A stretch of 64,000 nt of DNA from Trichobilharzia szidati (lineage: Eukaryota; Platyhelminthes; Trematoda; Strigeidida; Schistosomatidae): assembly GCA_944472155.2 (NCBI GenBank), contig OX235272.1:14244354-14308353 (forward strand). The letters are read 5' to 3'. The notes under the pieces are model-generated. The model saw only the letters and a program-made list of their open reading frames with translations. It was not told the DNA's origin and did no database searches. The translations under genes and the position numbers were made by a program. Each line of letters starts with the position of its first letter. Position 1 is the first letter of the stretch. Below are positions 14,301-26,300 of the stretch, piece by piece.

Positions 14301-17300
14301 AATCCTTACAAACCAAACTATAGAAAATTAATCTGATGCTCGCTAGTGACTTGCTACAGGATAGAGTTTCCTGGAGTTCTAGTGAGAAGTCGTGACCAGT
14401 GAGGTCCAATTAGATGTCACGTGTGTGAATGGATGTTCCACCAACGACAATGGTTGGGGTCGCGCTAAATCACGAATTGGTAGAAGTTAGAATTCATGGG
14501 CTGGCCATTGAATCGGGTCCCAGTGGCTGAATGGTATACGAGCTTGCCTTGTAACCGGAAGGTCCTGGGTTCGAACCCCAGTGGGTGCGTACTGCCGATG
14601 ATTCCCAAACTAGGATGAAACAGCAGCTGTCCAGTACTCCAGTGCTGGTTTTCAATGGTTCTCTAACTGATATCAATCCGTGATCAACTCGTAAAAACAT
14701 AACTAACCCTTACAAACCAAACTATAGAAAATATATAACAAAGAGTTAAGGGGTGAGAAAATAGACTTAGGTCAAGTTAAAAGGACATATTGAAAGTTAA
14801 AACACCAATGAAGATCACTAAACCAAATAACAAAGGTAATAGTACATCTGTTATGATATTAAAATAAAGTTTACTAACTTGATCATCGTTCGTTAGTCTG
14901 CAGTCATTTTTCGTTGTCAAGTTGGTCATTTGGTAACGATAACAAAATCGAGTGTGGATTGTTGGATTTGATCAATGTTTAAAATTATAAAGGCAGTGTG
15001 TGTTTACATAGTGAACTTGCATATCACACTCGTGTTGATTTTGTCACTTGATGGGGGAGGGAGGTGTTGTAACCAGGTCAGATTCTGTTTTAGTCCATCA
15101 TTCCTATTCAGTTCAGACAATTTGGATTCCACTTGATATGAAGTGCTTCTGATGATATTAGACGTTCTTTATGATTTCTGAAGTTTTTCTGGATGATTAT
15201 TTCAATATTGTCAAAAGCAGTTTTGTTACCTGATTCTATGGCAAAGAAACTTGAGAGTTTTAATGATGTTACTGACTTAAGAAAAGTTACTAATCTTTTC
15301 TGTATTCTATCGCCGATGTGTTTTCATTTTTGTTTTTATTGATAATTTAGGTTGAAATAGAACGTGACAACTTATCAAGTCGTTTGAATACGCTACAACA
15401 AAGTTTACAATCATCACAGCGATTATATGATTCAGAAGATGATCAAGCGGATGATGAAGAAGGCGGTACTGTCGACTTACAAGATGAAGAAGCTGACAGT
15501 GGTAATAAAACAGGTGATTCAACTGAAGAAACATCCCCCGAATGCTTAGGTGTATCAAGACTACGCAGAAAAACAATCAGTATGCCACCGAATTCACGTC
15601 ATCGTGATCGACGTAGAAGAGGTGGATATGTTAATTATGAAGTAGAATTGAATAAAATGGATTCAGAAATTAAACGTTTAGAAGTAGAACGAGATACTTT
15701 TCGTAAAAATTTCGAAGAAATTAAAGCTAAATTGGCTAGTGAAGAATCAGCGCATGAGTAAGTCTAATTATTATCTTTCTGAGTAAAATTTGATCTGTGT
15801 CCTGTGGTGGTTTAATAGTGGAATGCTTTCCGGTTCTCCAGGAAGGAGGCTTGGGTTCGACTCCTGGTTGACACGCTCGTAAACTTCGCGTACTTTACTA
15901 GCTCGTAGTAAGTCTGGAAAAGAAGGAAGGTCGGGCATCGAGGCCAGCAACATCAAGTTGGAAAAACAACACCACTGACAGTAACACTTCAAAAGCCTGA
16001 AGTTTTGTGTTTTACCCGGAACTGAAAGAAATCATCATGAGCTGACATTGGTTAGAGAACCATTGGAAAACCAGCTCGGAGTACTGGATAACCAGCTGTT
16101 TCGTCCTAGCTTGGGACTCTTCATCTGTACGCACCCACTGGTGCTGGTTTGGAAAATTTATGTATAAAATCGTCTGTTTGTGTAAAGTTTTGAATATCTC
16201 TTGATTTAGTAGGTAATTCTATGGTGTCTCAGAGTAATTTTAAAAGTGATTAGCTTGTAAGTTGAATGTCATCTGAGTTGTCATCATATATCACTTAGTC
16301 ATTCTTCTTACTGAACTCATTGTGCTCTATTATCCGATTAAACAGTAGCCTGCTTAACTTGTAAGTACTGATAACGAAAGACTGATCGAAAAGATTCAAG
16401 AATACCGTCGAAACAGCAGGATAGAATAACGGTTGTGGTTATTTTAGGGAAAAATTGTTAGAGACTCTGAGAATGTGCGTGTTGACCGGCTGGATGTGTA
16501 CTTATTGAAGCAAAACTTAGACCACCTTAAGGATCTGGAGGCAAGCTAGACTTTCATCATCCGGCTAGTATTTAGGGGGAAGATAAACTATAGCAGGATG
16601 ACTATAGATCATAGCGTTCTAAGATCCGTTTATATATATCTGATTCTCTTCTCTGATCTGCTTCAAAATCCAATCCTTCCTGGAGACTGGTTATTCCTGA
16701 TGACCACCACCCGCCACCCCACCTCATACCCATTTTTTTTATTAAAAATTCTGTCAATCCACTATTCACACAGTAATCAAACAATCGACCATCCAGGAAC
16801 TCGTTACGCAAATCCAGAACAGAAGGCATAATTTGATTTTAATAAACAGGTGAATCTAATTGGTTGTCGAAGATCATGTATCCTCGTGGCTGCTATAGTT
16901 TAACGTCGGCTTATTTAATTTAATCTGTGTATTTTGCCCTAGTCGTATGCCAGTGCCAGGAAGGTGCACTACAAGCTCTTTGTTTTAACCATCATGTTTA
17001 ATTGGATCAATCAATTTTAGATTTTTCCGTCGATTGATTCAACCGAAGTGCTTGGTGTCAGGTTGACATATTGGCTCCCTGTACAGATGCTTCGACAATG
17101 TCTGGTCATGTAACTTGAAGTCAATTGGTGGATGATGACCAGCAGTGGAATGCAGGATGCACATTTCGTCCTATTTGGGACTCGTCAGTTGGGTGTACCT
17201 GCATTCCCCAGTGAGTGATGGTGTTTCCACCGAGGCTCGAACGCAGTGCCCTCTAGTTTCAGACGCCAAAGCATTATCAACTGGATGGACCACTCGGGCC

Positions 17301-20300
17301 ACGAGAGCCACCTCTTGTGAAAGTGGTCTAGTGGATAACGCTTTGGCGTTTGAAAATATAGGCAATGTGTTCCACCATCACTCACTGGGGAATGCAGGTA
17401 CACCCAGTGACGAGTCCCAAATGGGACGAAATGCGCGTTATCCTGGATTCCACTGCTGGTCACCATCCACCAATTGAATAAGACAATTTATCTGAATTGT
17501 GTATAATTATTTCGAATAGTCTGGTCATACACGCTCATGTTATAAGAATTTATTGTGATGATAATTGTTTCTGATTGTTAAAGGGGCTTAAACTTCCTAA
17601 TCGGTAAGGTCCCTGCAAACTTTATTTCTGTTGTTCTTCTTTGCTTTAATCTCTCTCTCTCGTAGATCTGCTATGAAAGAATCAGATGAACGTGCAAAAC
17701 AACAAATATGTCAGCTAGAATCAGAAATAAATCATTTAAAGGCTTCACTTCGATCATCGGATCAAGAAGTACGTAAACTACGTAGAGAATTAAGAGAATC
17801 TGAACCAGATCAAAATTTATCTGATGCAGTAGAAAAAGTGAAACAGTTAGAATCACAAATTTTAAAATTAAATAGTACAATTAAACAAAATGAAAGTCAG
17901 CTGCACGATAGTGAACAACAACGAAATGAATTATGTCAACAGGTGAGTGTTTATTCTATTTGTAGATATATGAAAAATGGTCTACGAGCTGTCTCGCCTT
18001 GTAACCAGAAGGTCCTGGGTTCGAACCCTGGTGGTGGGTGCGTACTGTGAGGAGTCCCAAACTAGGACGAAATAGCTGTCCAGTACTCCAGTAGCTGGTT
18101 TTCCAATTGTTCTCTAACCGATGAAATCATCCAACCAATGAAACAAAATTCCTACAAAGAGCAATACTTGAAAATTCATCTGATGCCCACTAGCGACTGG
18201 CCCTATTCAGGTAGGCAGTTACCTAGGGTTCTGGTGGGAAGCCGTGACCAGTAGGGTACAGCAGGTCGCAGGTGAGGACAGTAACTCACCGAAGAAGACA
18301 TTGGCTAGCGGTTGCGCTATGTCGTGAATTGGCAGAAGTTAGAATTTACAGGCCATTGGTTGGGGTCCCAGTGGCTTAATGGTCTACGAGCTGGCTCGCT
18401 TGTAGACAGAAGGTCCTGGGTTCGAAACGTGGCAGTGGGTGTGTACTGTGATAGAGTCCCGAACTGGGACGAAACAGCTGTCCAGTACTCCCAGATGGTT
18501 TCTAATGGTTCTCTAACTGATGTCAGCCCATGATGAAATCCTCCAAACAAGTATGAAATGCCTTAGATCATTTTAGTGAACTCACTTGATGGTTAGTTCT
18601 ATCTAGTGTAAAAAATAGGAAAAACTAGAAAGACGGTAGCAGAGAGGAAAATTTTCTTTTCGACGAAGGCATCAACTAGGCTGGACATTCGTGTATATAT
18701 TATAAGGGGGTGAGAAAGTTTCAGAAATATTTCCGGTAAAGAGTCATATTATAACTGGTAAAAATATAACAAATTAGTGTTAGCGAGGGCGTTTTTCAAG
18801 TTGGCGCATGGTACGTCCGATGTACTCAGCTCCGCACGAGCAAGTAAACTGGTATATGCACGTTGAAGTGGCCCAATGCCGATAGCTTGTCTTTCGCGTT
18901 CTGGCTGAACAGTTTCTTGCATATCACAAATTGTAGCTGTACATTGGAGACTGATTGACGAGCTTCTAAATATTAATATAACAAGAGTATCGGTCTTGTA
19001 GGGGTTTAGATTAATTTCAGTGTATATTTCGTCTCGAACCAAAATCAGTTAGAGAGTCAATGAAGATCACGGAGCATTGAATGTCTGTTTCACCCTAGTT
19101 TGGGACTCCTCAGACACTTACTTACACTGACGACCTACCTACCAAGAATCGAACCCGAGACCTTCTGCTTGTTCTTCAGTCCTAATAAGTAGTGACCACT
19201 AGAGTCCACCATAATAGGATGAAATGGGCGCGGTCATCTATGACATCAGTTGATTAGAAGTTAGACTTCATGGGTCATTGAATTTTTAACTCAGTCGCTG
19301 AATGGTCGAAGGGTTGGGCTTGTAACCTGAAGGTCATGGGTTCGGTTCCTGGGGCTTCGTGGGCACACACTGCTAAAGAGTCCCAAACTGGGATGAAGCA
19401 GCTGCCCAGGGCTCCTTGATTTTCAATGGCTCTAACTGAGGTTGGTTTGTGATGAAATCTATATTGAAAATAGTGCAAAAAAGCCTCTATTGTCCTGTAA
19501 TTTTAAATACAGTCTTACATTTTTAGTATCATAATTTAAGGAAAATTTCAGATTAGGAATCTGTGGTGGGAGATTTCTGTATGAGTATGGACCTAGAAGA
19601 CCTGGATTTCGCGGTGGATGATTTATGTTTGATGTCACACAAAATCGAAGACTTACAAGCGAAAGCCGACAAACTGGTCGAGGAAGCAGCCAGAGAAGAC
19701 AGGACTGACTCCAGGTGAACATAGACAAGATGGAGGTTATGAAAATAACCAACCAACAACAACAACAGCATCAGCAACATCCACCGCCAATCACCATCAA
19801 CGGGAGGGATTTGATGAAAGAGGTTACTTCATTCACTCACCTATCTAGGGAGCATTGTCTCAACTACATGAGGAGGAGGAACGGACGAGGATGTCAAATC
19901 GAGAATCGGGAAGATGAGAAACACATTCATCAACCTGAAACCAATCTAGAAATCTTCCGCTGTCACTCCTCAACATCAACAACAAAATTCGGATTTTCAA
20001 TACAAACGTCAAGTCAGTCAAGTCAGTCAGTTCTTCTATACGGATGGATCAGAAACTTAGCGGCGGGTCACAAAGAATGAGTATTTCGAACAGCCTGTTG
20101 CACACCTTTATCAACAACTAACTGTCTTCGCTGGCTCTATACTGAAGATCACAGATGGCCGCCGGAAAGAACAAGAACCAACAAGAAACAAACTATGGGA
20201 AGAAACAAAACAAGAACCAATCGCCCAACAAATATGCAGGAGAAGTGGTGGAGATGGATTGGACACTCACTGGCTGAGGAGGCCACTCGCTGGGTGACAT

Positions 20301-23300
20301 CGCGCGTCAGGCCAACGCTCGAGTGGAACCTGAAAGCGAAGCAGTGGCGAGTGGGACGTCAGTGCAAGGGTAACATGGAGGAGATCGTGTGAAGAGGAGC
20401 TGAAACAGTATGGACTAACATAGTCGCAGGTGAAAAGTGCATTAGAAGACAGAAGCAAGTGGAGGTGTGTAGTTGAAGCCTTATGTTCCACTAGGAACCC
20501 AAGGGAATAATAATAATAATAATGGATTTCTCATGGTACGTCTGTCGTTTCAGTTCTGGCTTTGGCTTTTTACTGCATTAGATGTTTGTGAACATGTACA
20601 TGTCTGAGATGCAGACCACAAGGATGAAATGACTGTTTAATGAATTTTAGTCATTCTTTTGACGTAACTAAAAGAGACAAAAGATCACCATCATTATTCT
20701 TACAATTTTTATTCTCATTATTGTAGGTTAATATTGAACAGAAAACAGTATCAGCGTTGCGTAATGAATTGATCATGGAGAAAATTCAATTACAAAAGCG
20801 TACTTCAGAATTGAAATGTATTCAAGTAGGCTTTGAGAAATATGGACTACCAAAAGATTGGCTGGTTGAACTAAGCTCAAAAGAAAACTCGATGGAGTAA
20901 GTTAATTTTTTCTTCTTCGCATTGTTTTAAAATATCATCATTTTTCACATGAAGACTGTTTGTGCAAGGTTTGTTTAAGTTATTAACATTCTAACTTTCC
21001 AGTAAGTAAGTGTTTTGAGGGTGAACTAGAATATATATTGGGAATGTACCAGTTGGTGATTGCTTTGTAACAAGCTAAGTTGCTTGGCACATTGGGAAAC
21101 GTATCACGTTTTTATGTTGAAGTGCTGCATTGACAACTGTCTGTCTGTCTGTCTGTTTTCGACAAAGAACTCTGCACTGATGTGCACCAGTTCAAGTCGC
21201 CACACTCCCTCCTTGTAGCACACAAAGCAACAGAAGAAAGTAGGAGAAATGCATAATATAGACAGTAAACAGAGGTGTGAGACAAAGGTATAGTAATAAC
21301 GAAGAACAAAACAGTTTCATTGGAAATCATAAGTCACAAGGAGTGGATGCATCTGCGCCAGCCATTGAGAACGATTTTGAGCCATGTCACCAATTGTTTC
21401 CAACCATTGGTTTTCACCGTCCCGAGGACCCCAACCAGTCAGGAAGCCAGTCTACACCTTCCTACGTGGCTGGCTTAGACTAACTGTTGTAGATTTCATT
21501 GACTGGTGCCATGTTTTCGTTTGACCGCCACTGGCTAGCTCTTTTCCAGCCTGACCCTATATCAGGTAACATTGCCCATTGTTGAGGAAGGCGATGACTA
21601 GGCATACGAAACACATGTCCTAACCATCACAGTCTCGTCGACTGATTTCCCCTCCTTACCTAGCACTCGACACCTAACCTCAACTACGTTTTTCAGCTGC
21701 TGAATCGATAGGACTCAGATGACTAAAGTATGAACTTGTATGTGTAGTACAATTATATTTGGATTTAATCAATTCTGGAATGAACACGGCATTATTGAAG
21801 TCATAGATTTTACCGCTTTCTTGGAAGTTTTCAAATCTCACATATTATTATTATTATTATTATTCACCTGGGTTTCGTGTGTAACATAGGGCCTCAACAA
21901 CACATCTCCACTTTGTTCTGTTCTGTTTTCTGCCGTCCTCTTCATCTGGGTCCACGGTTGACCAAACTCTCTCTTCTTCTCCAACACACATGATCTCCTC
22001 CATGTCAGCCTTGCACTGACGACCCACTCGTCGCTTCCCATTTGGATTCCATTCGAGCTATGGCCTGGCGTGCGATGTCATTCGGCGGCCTCCTCAGTGT
22101 GTGCCCGATCCATCTCCACTTTCTCCTACATATTTGTTGAGCGATCGGCTCTTTCCTGTTGGTTTGTTCTCATAGTTTCTTTTTGCTTATTCTTTCTGGC
22201 CATTTGATCTTCAGTATGGAGCGAAGTGGGCAGCTGTTGATGAAAGTCTACAACCCGTAGGAGTAGTTAAACTGTGAATACATATGGAGTATATATATAT
22301 ATATATATTTCAAACCAGTTTATTTGTGAATTTTATCTTTATTTCTTTTATTTCAGACAAACTAAATTATTAGACGCATTCATAAAAAGTTTCATCAACC
22401 AATTGACTATTGATATAAATAATAAAAATGAAGAAATTGATCTTATTAAACAACAATTGAATAGTCTTCAGGTAAAAAATTCTGAATTACAGAATCAACT
22501 GAAGGCTAAAAGTCAGAAAATAGAAGAATATGAGAGATCACGAACAACATCTGCTACTGACATTTCTACAAAAGAGAGCTCTGTGATTTTAGTACAACTA
22601 AAAGATCGTGTCATTGAACTTGAGCGTGAAGTGAGTGTGTTTGTCTGTCTATTTGAACTGATAAAAAATGATCTGATTAACTGGTATCTTTTTGATATTG
22701 ATGCTTGATATATGCGGTTTAATTTAGGATTGCACTGAAGAATGTAACAGTCCCGGCTTCAGCGTGCCTGTTACTGCTGAACTGTCTTCAACACTTTATC
22801 ATCACCATATAGAAAAGGAAGCTGTTTTATCCGTCTCCTTTTGATCACCTTATATTGTTATTTATTCCTTGCGTTTCGAGCGGGATATAGGGGTTCAGCG
22901 GTAAATATCTTAATTGCACTCGGATCTCTGTCAGCACTTTCAATGAGGTCGACGACCGTCCACCAGTTTTCATTTCCTCTTCACATGATCTGCTCTATGT
23001 CATCCCCGGATCAACAGGCAACTTGTCTCATTTCCCATTAAGATGCTACTCGGAGGCATGGTGTGTGATCTCACTTGAATGTCTCCTCAGCGTATATCCA
23101 GTCCTTCTTCATTCCCTTCTGCATATTTGTTAGGCAGTAGGTTGTTGACTGGTTCGTTTCAGGAGTTTGATTTTGCTTATCTTTTCTAGAGGTTATTTGA
23201 TCTTCAGTATTGATCCAGTGAAGGCTAGTATTGCTAAAAGTCTGTAGTTGCCTGTTGGGAATGCTTTTGGTGGTGTGTGTCTGTGTGCCTAACCTCGGAA

Positions 23301-26300
23301 GAACATAGAAGTTCTATCTTGAAATTAGTATTAAAAATTAGTATTTTCTTGTTTCTCCTAAATGTTGTAGATCTTCACAATAATAATGATAATAATTATA
23401 GTGATAATAATAATATTAATGACGACACCAACAATAAAGAATCTAAATCATCAGTAGTAATTCCATACAAGGAAGGAACCTCGGAAACCTTACGCAGAAT
23501 TCTTAACAAGGCAGGAATAAAAACGGCATTCAAACCAACCACAAACTCAATTAGAAACAAGCTTTGTCGGTTAAAGGATCAATCCTGTAGAGCCTTTAAA
23601 ACAAAACAATTTAGTTTATCTAATACCCTGTCTGCAATGATTGTCAGGTCAAATACATAGGTCAAACTAGTAGAACAGGGACAATCAGACTAGCTGAACA
23701 TAAAAACCCAGCAGCAAGATCTAGATTGGTTGACCCGAATACGATAAGAAATCTAGATAATAGCTCAGCTATAGCACTACATGCAGTAACACACAACCAT
23801 ACAATAGGATGGGATGGGATAGGATAACAGTTTTAAAACCTAATGTCACAGGGTGGGTGGAGAGAGAGATTGATGTCAACAGAAGCTTTGTTTATCGAAT
23901 CAACTGCAAATACATGTAATAGGAATGACTCATCATCTGTCCAGCCAGATATCTGGAAAATTCTACTACCCCGACGACGACAAATAAGGGAAAACAAAGA
24001 AAACTATAAAACTCAAGTTTCGAAGTGGTGTGATTACAATTGCTATGATTGTGAACAATAAATTTTGTTCGAAACGTCATCCAGTAAATAATACTGTCTC
24101 ACTGACTGTGTGATACATCTAATGAACAAACTAATATGAAATAACTTACTACCACAGTGCGCAAGTTTTACACATATATTAAGATCTCCAAACTGTTTTC
24201 AGGATAATGAAACCTGTTTAACTGGCTGGTTTTAATTTCCTCATTCATGCCAACCATCTGTAGTTGAAACGACGCCGCTGTCCATATCATTTAGGTGAAA
24301 AAGACGACTTCCTTTAGATTTCTACCATTGATGGTGATTGGTATTCGTTATGGTTGGTTGGATATCTTCAACAATTCTGTCTCCTCTCTCTATGGTCACC
24401 TGAAAACTTATCTTTGTTACTTTTTCTGTTAACTTGGGGGTTTTCGCTTGTGAATGTGTAAGTTTCCTTGTCTGTTTCTTATTCGATGTGCTTCTCAGTG
24501 TCTTTACTCCACTTCTGCATTTCCTCTTCATCGCTTCTGCAAAGATGTCACTATATATACTACTTACAAGCAGTATATATCACAGTATATATATGAAGCG
24601 ATTTGAAGAGTATTCTAGATGAGGATAGAAAGAGATTGAATGCAACAGAATAGTGGTAAATAATTGAAGTTTTGATTTAAAACTAACATCTTGCCATGTT
24701 GACATTTTCTACTGACGGTCGATCCCGTTTGCGCTAGTGATCTTTAATGATTATTCCTAAAGCTACATTTACATATATTCCAGTGAGAACTCAGGTTTTC
24801 AAAGAGATATTTAATTTCACTTGTTTAATCCGTATATCCATACAGTACCACATACCTTTAGGCCTAATAGCCTTTGTTTCCTTACGGAGATAAGCTTCGA
24901 CCGACCATCGTTTCGTTGTAAAACCATTCATCATTTACTAGCATGAGTATTTTTGGTAGAATTTACATTTGTAATCAGTAAATTTCGGTGTTGAATGATT
25001 TACAAGCTTTAAAAAGCCTATTGACTTAGTGATGAATTGCTTATCGCAAAGTCTGGTGATTCCTGGTTCAAATCCAGTTGAGACTGCGAATGCTGTCATG
25101 AAACAAGACAATACAAATGTTCAATACCTCCCATGTTTGTTTAGTTGATGGATAGGGTTATGAAATAACACTTATTTAAATATGTTCAGGCGTCGGTAGT
25201 TCAATGGTAGGACTCACCCCAACCACACATGTGATCCGAGTTCCTTTCCAGGCTAACACATTCATAAACCTTGCCCCATTAGGCAACGAAAAAAGGGATG
25301 GTTGGGCGGGAGGCTAGCAATGTCATCCTTTGAAAAACTCATCATCATCACCACCACTAAAACTTCGAAAGCTTGAATCCCTGTGTTCCACTCGACACTC
25401 AAAGGAATCAGAAGAATATGTTAAACTCGTGCGATATAAAAACATTTTTTAAAATTCCATAATCTCTCATAAATTATTTGCCTCTTGATACTTCAATGAA
25501 AAGTAAGATCCAATGTTTTATGAATTTCTCTTGGATAGAATGCTAGACTTGGTGAAGCCTTACAAAATGAAAATGAACGTGCTGAGAATATTAAAGCAAA
25601 TAATCAAAATTTAGAAAGTCGTATTAGTAATTTTCAGGAACAATCTGTATCAGTTCAAAGACAGCTAGCTGAATTAATTGGTACAAATGCTCGTTTACAA
25701 GTGGAAAATACTACACTGCATAGTCAAGTGGATAGTTTCCAAGGTCAAAACTCTAGTCTGTCTACACGTATAAGTGAACTTGAATGTAAGTTACTATCTC
25801 GGGTGTATTGTTTTACTGTATGGGCGATTGAATCTCTTGATAAATTGTTTGTTAGTAATTGCTAACTTCTGATTTCTCTTTTAATAATCTTATGTTATCA
25901 TTATAGATGAATTTTACTTGAAGAATATTCAGGAAATAAAGCGTTGTCGAGAATTTCCTATCTCCATTGTTACTTCTATTTTCTATTTAACACGAGAATT
26001 ATTATTCGGTTGATGATGGTTGCTAGCAATGAAATCCATAGTGCACGTCCTCGAGTGGAAGCCAAACTGGTAAGAACGAGTTGAGCGTTGGTGTATGGAT
26101 GATATGGAGGAGATCGTTTGAAGAGGAGATGGAAGCTTGTGGGCAATCTGGGAGCTAGCTAAATTGAAGACTTCAGAGAACAGTGTAAAACGGAGATGGG
26201 CTGCTGAAGGTATATATTCCACTTGGTACTCAAGGGAATAATAGTAACAATATTCGCCAAGTGAGTGATGTGGGGTCAAAGTAGAGTAGATCAGGATCAA

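Larger units (their letters stand above)
17110..17518. repeat. Sm-alpha-like hammerhead repeat, inverted pair
   Basis: A minus-oriented copy (17118-17290) and a plus-oriented copy (17300-17475) form a palindrome. Each carries a tRNA-like box region near the centre and a hammerhead fold toward the outside. The 10-bp repeat gtctggtcat flanks the unit (17100-17109 and 17519-17528), indicating one insertion. The sequence around the ribozyme (tggattccactgctgg) matches my memory of the schistosome Sm-alpha repeat. Confidence 0.75.
17976..18551 (+). repeat. Hammerhead SINE, tandem dimer
   Basis: The first unit starts inside the A-box-like region. The hammerhead cut site recurs at 18080/18081 and 18482/18483, a 402-nt period. 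B-box-like gggttcgaaccctgg lies at about 18020. A 7-bp repeat tatgaaa flanks the insertion (17969-17975 and 18552-18558). It sits 33 nt after the exon 5 donor. Confidence 0.78.

Noticed and set aside
16598..16831. Overlapping open frames on both strands
   Set aside because: Similar length on both strands, no family signature, no splice sites in phase with the host gene.
24548..24600. TATATA palindromes as a structured element
   Set aside because: Simple AT repeats with no flanking duplication or family resemblance.
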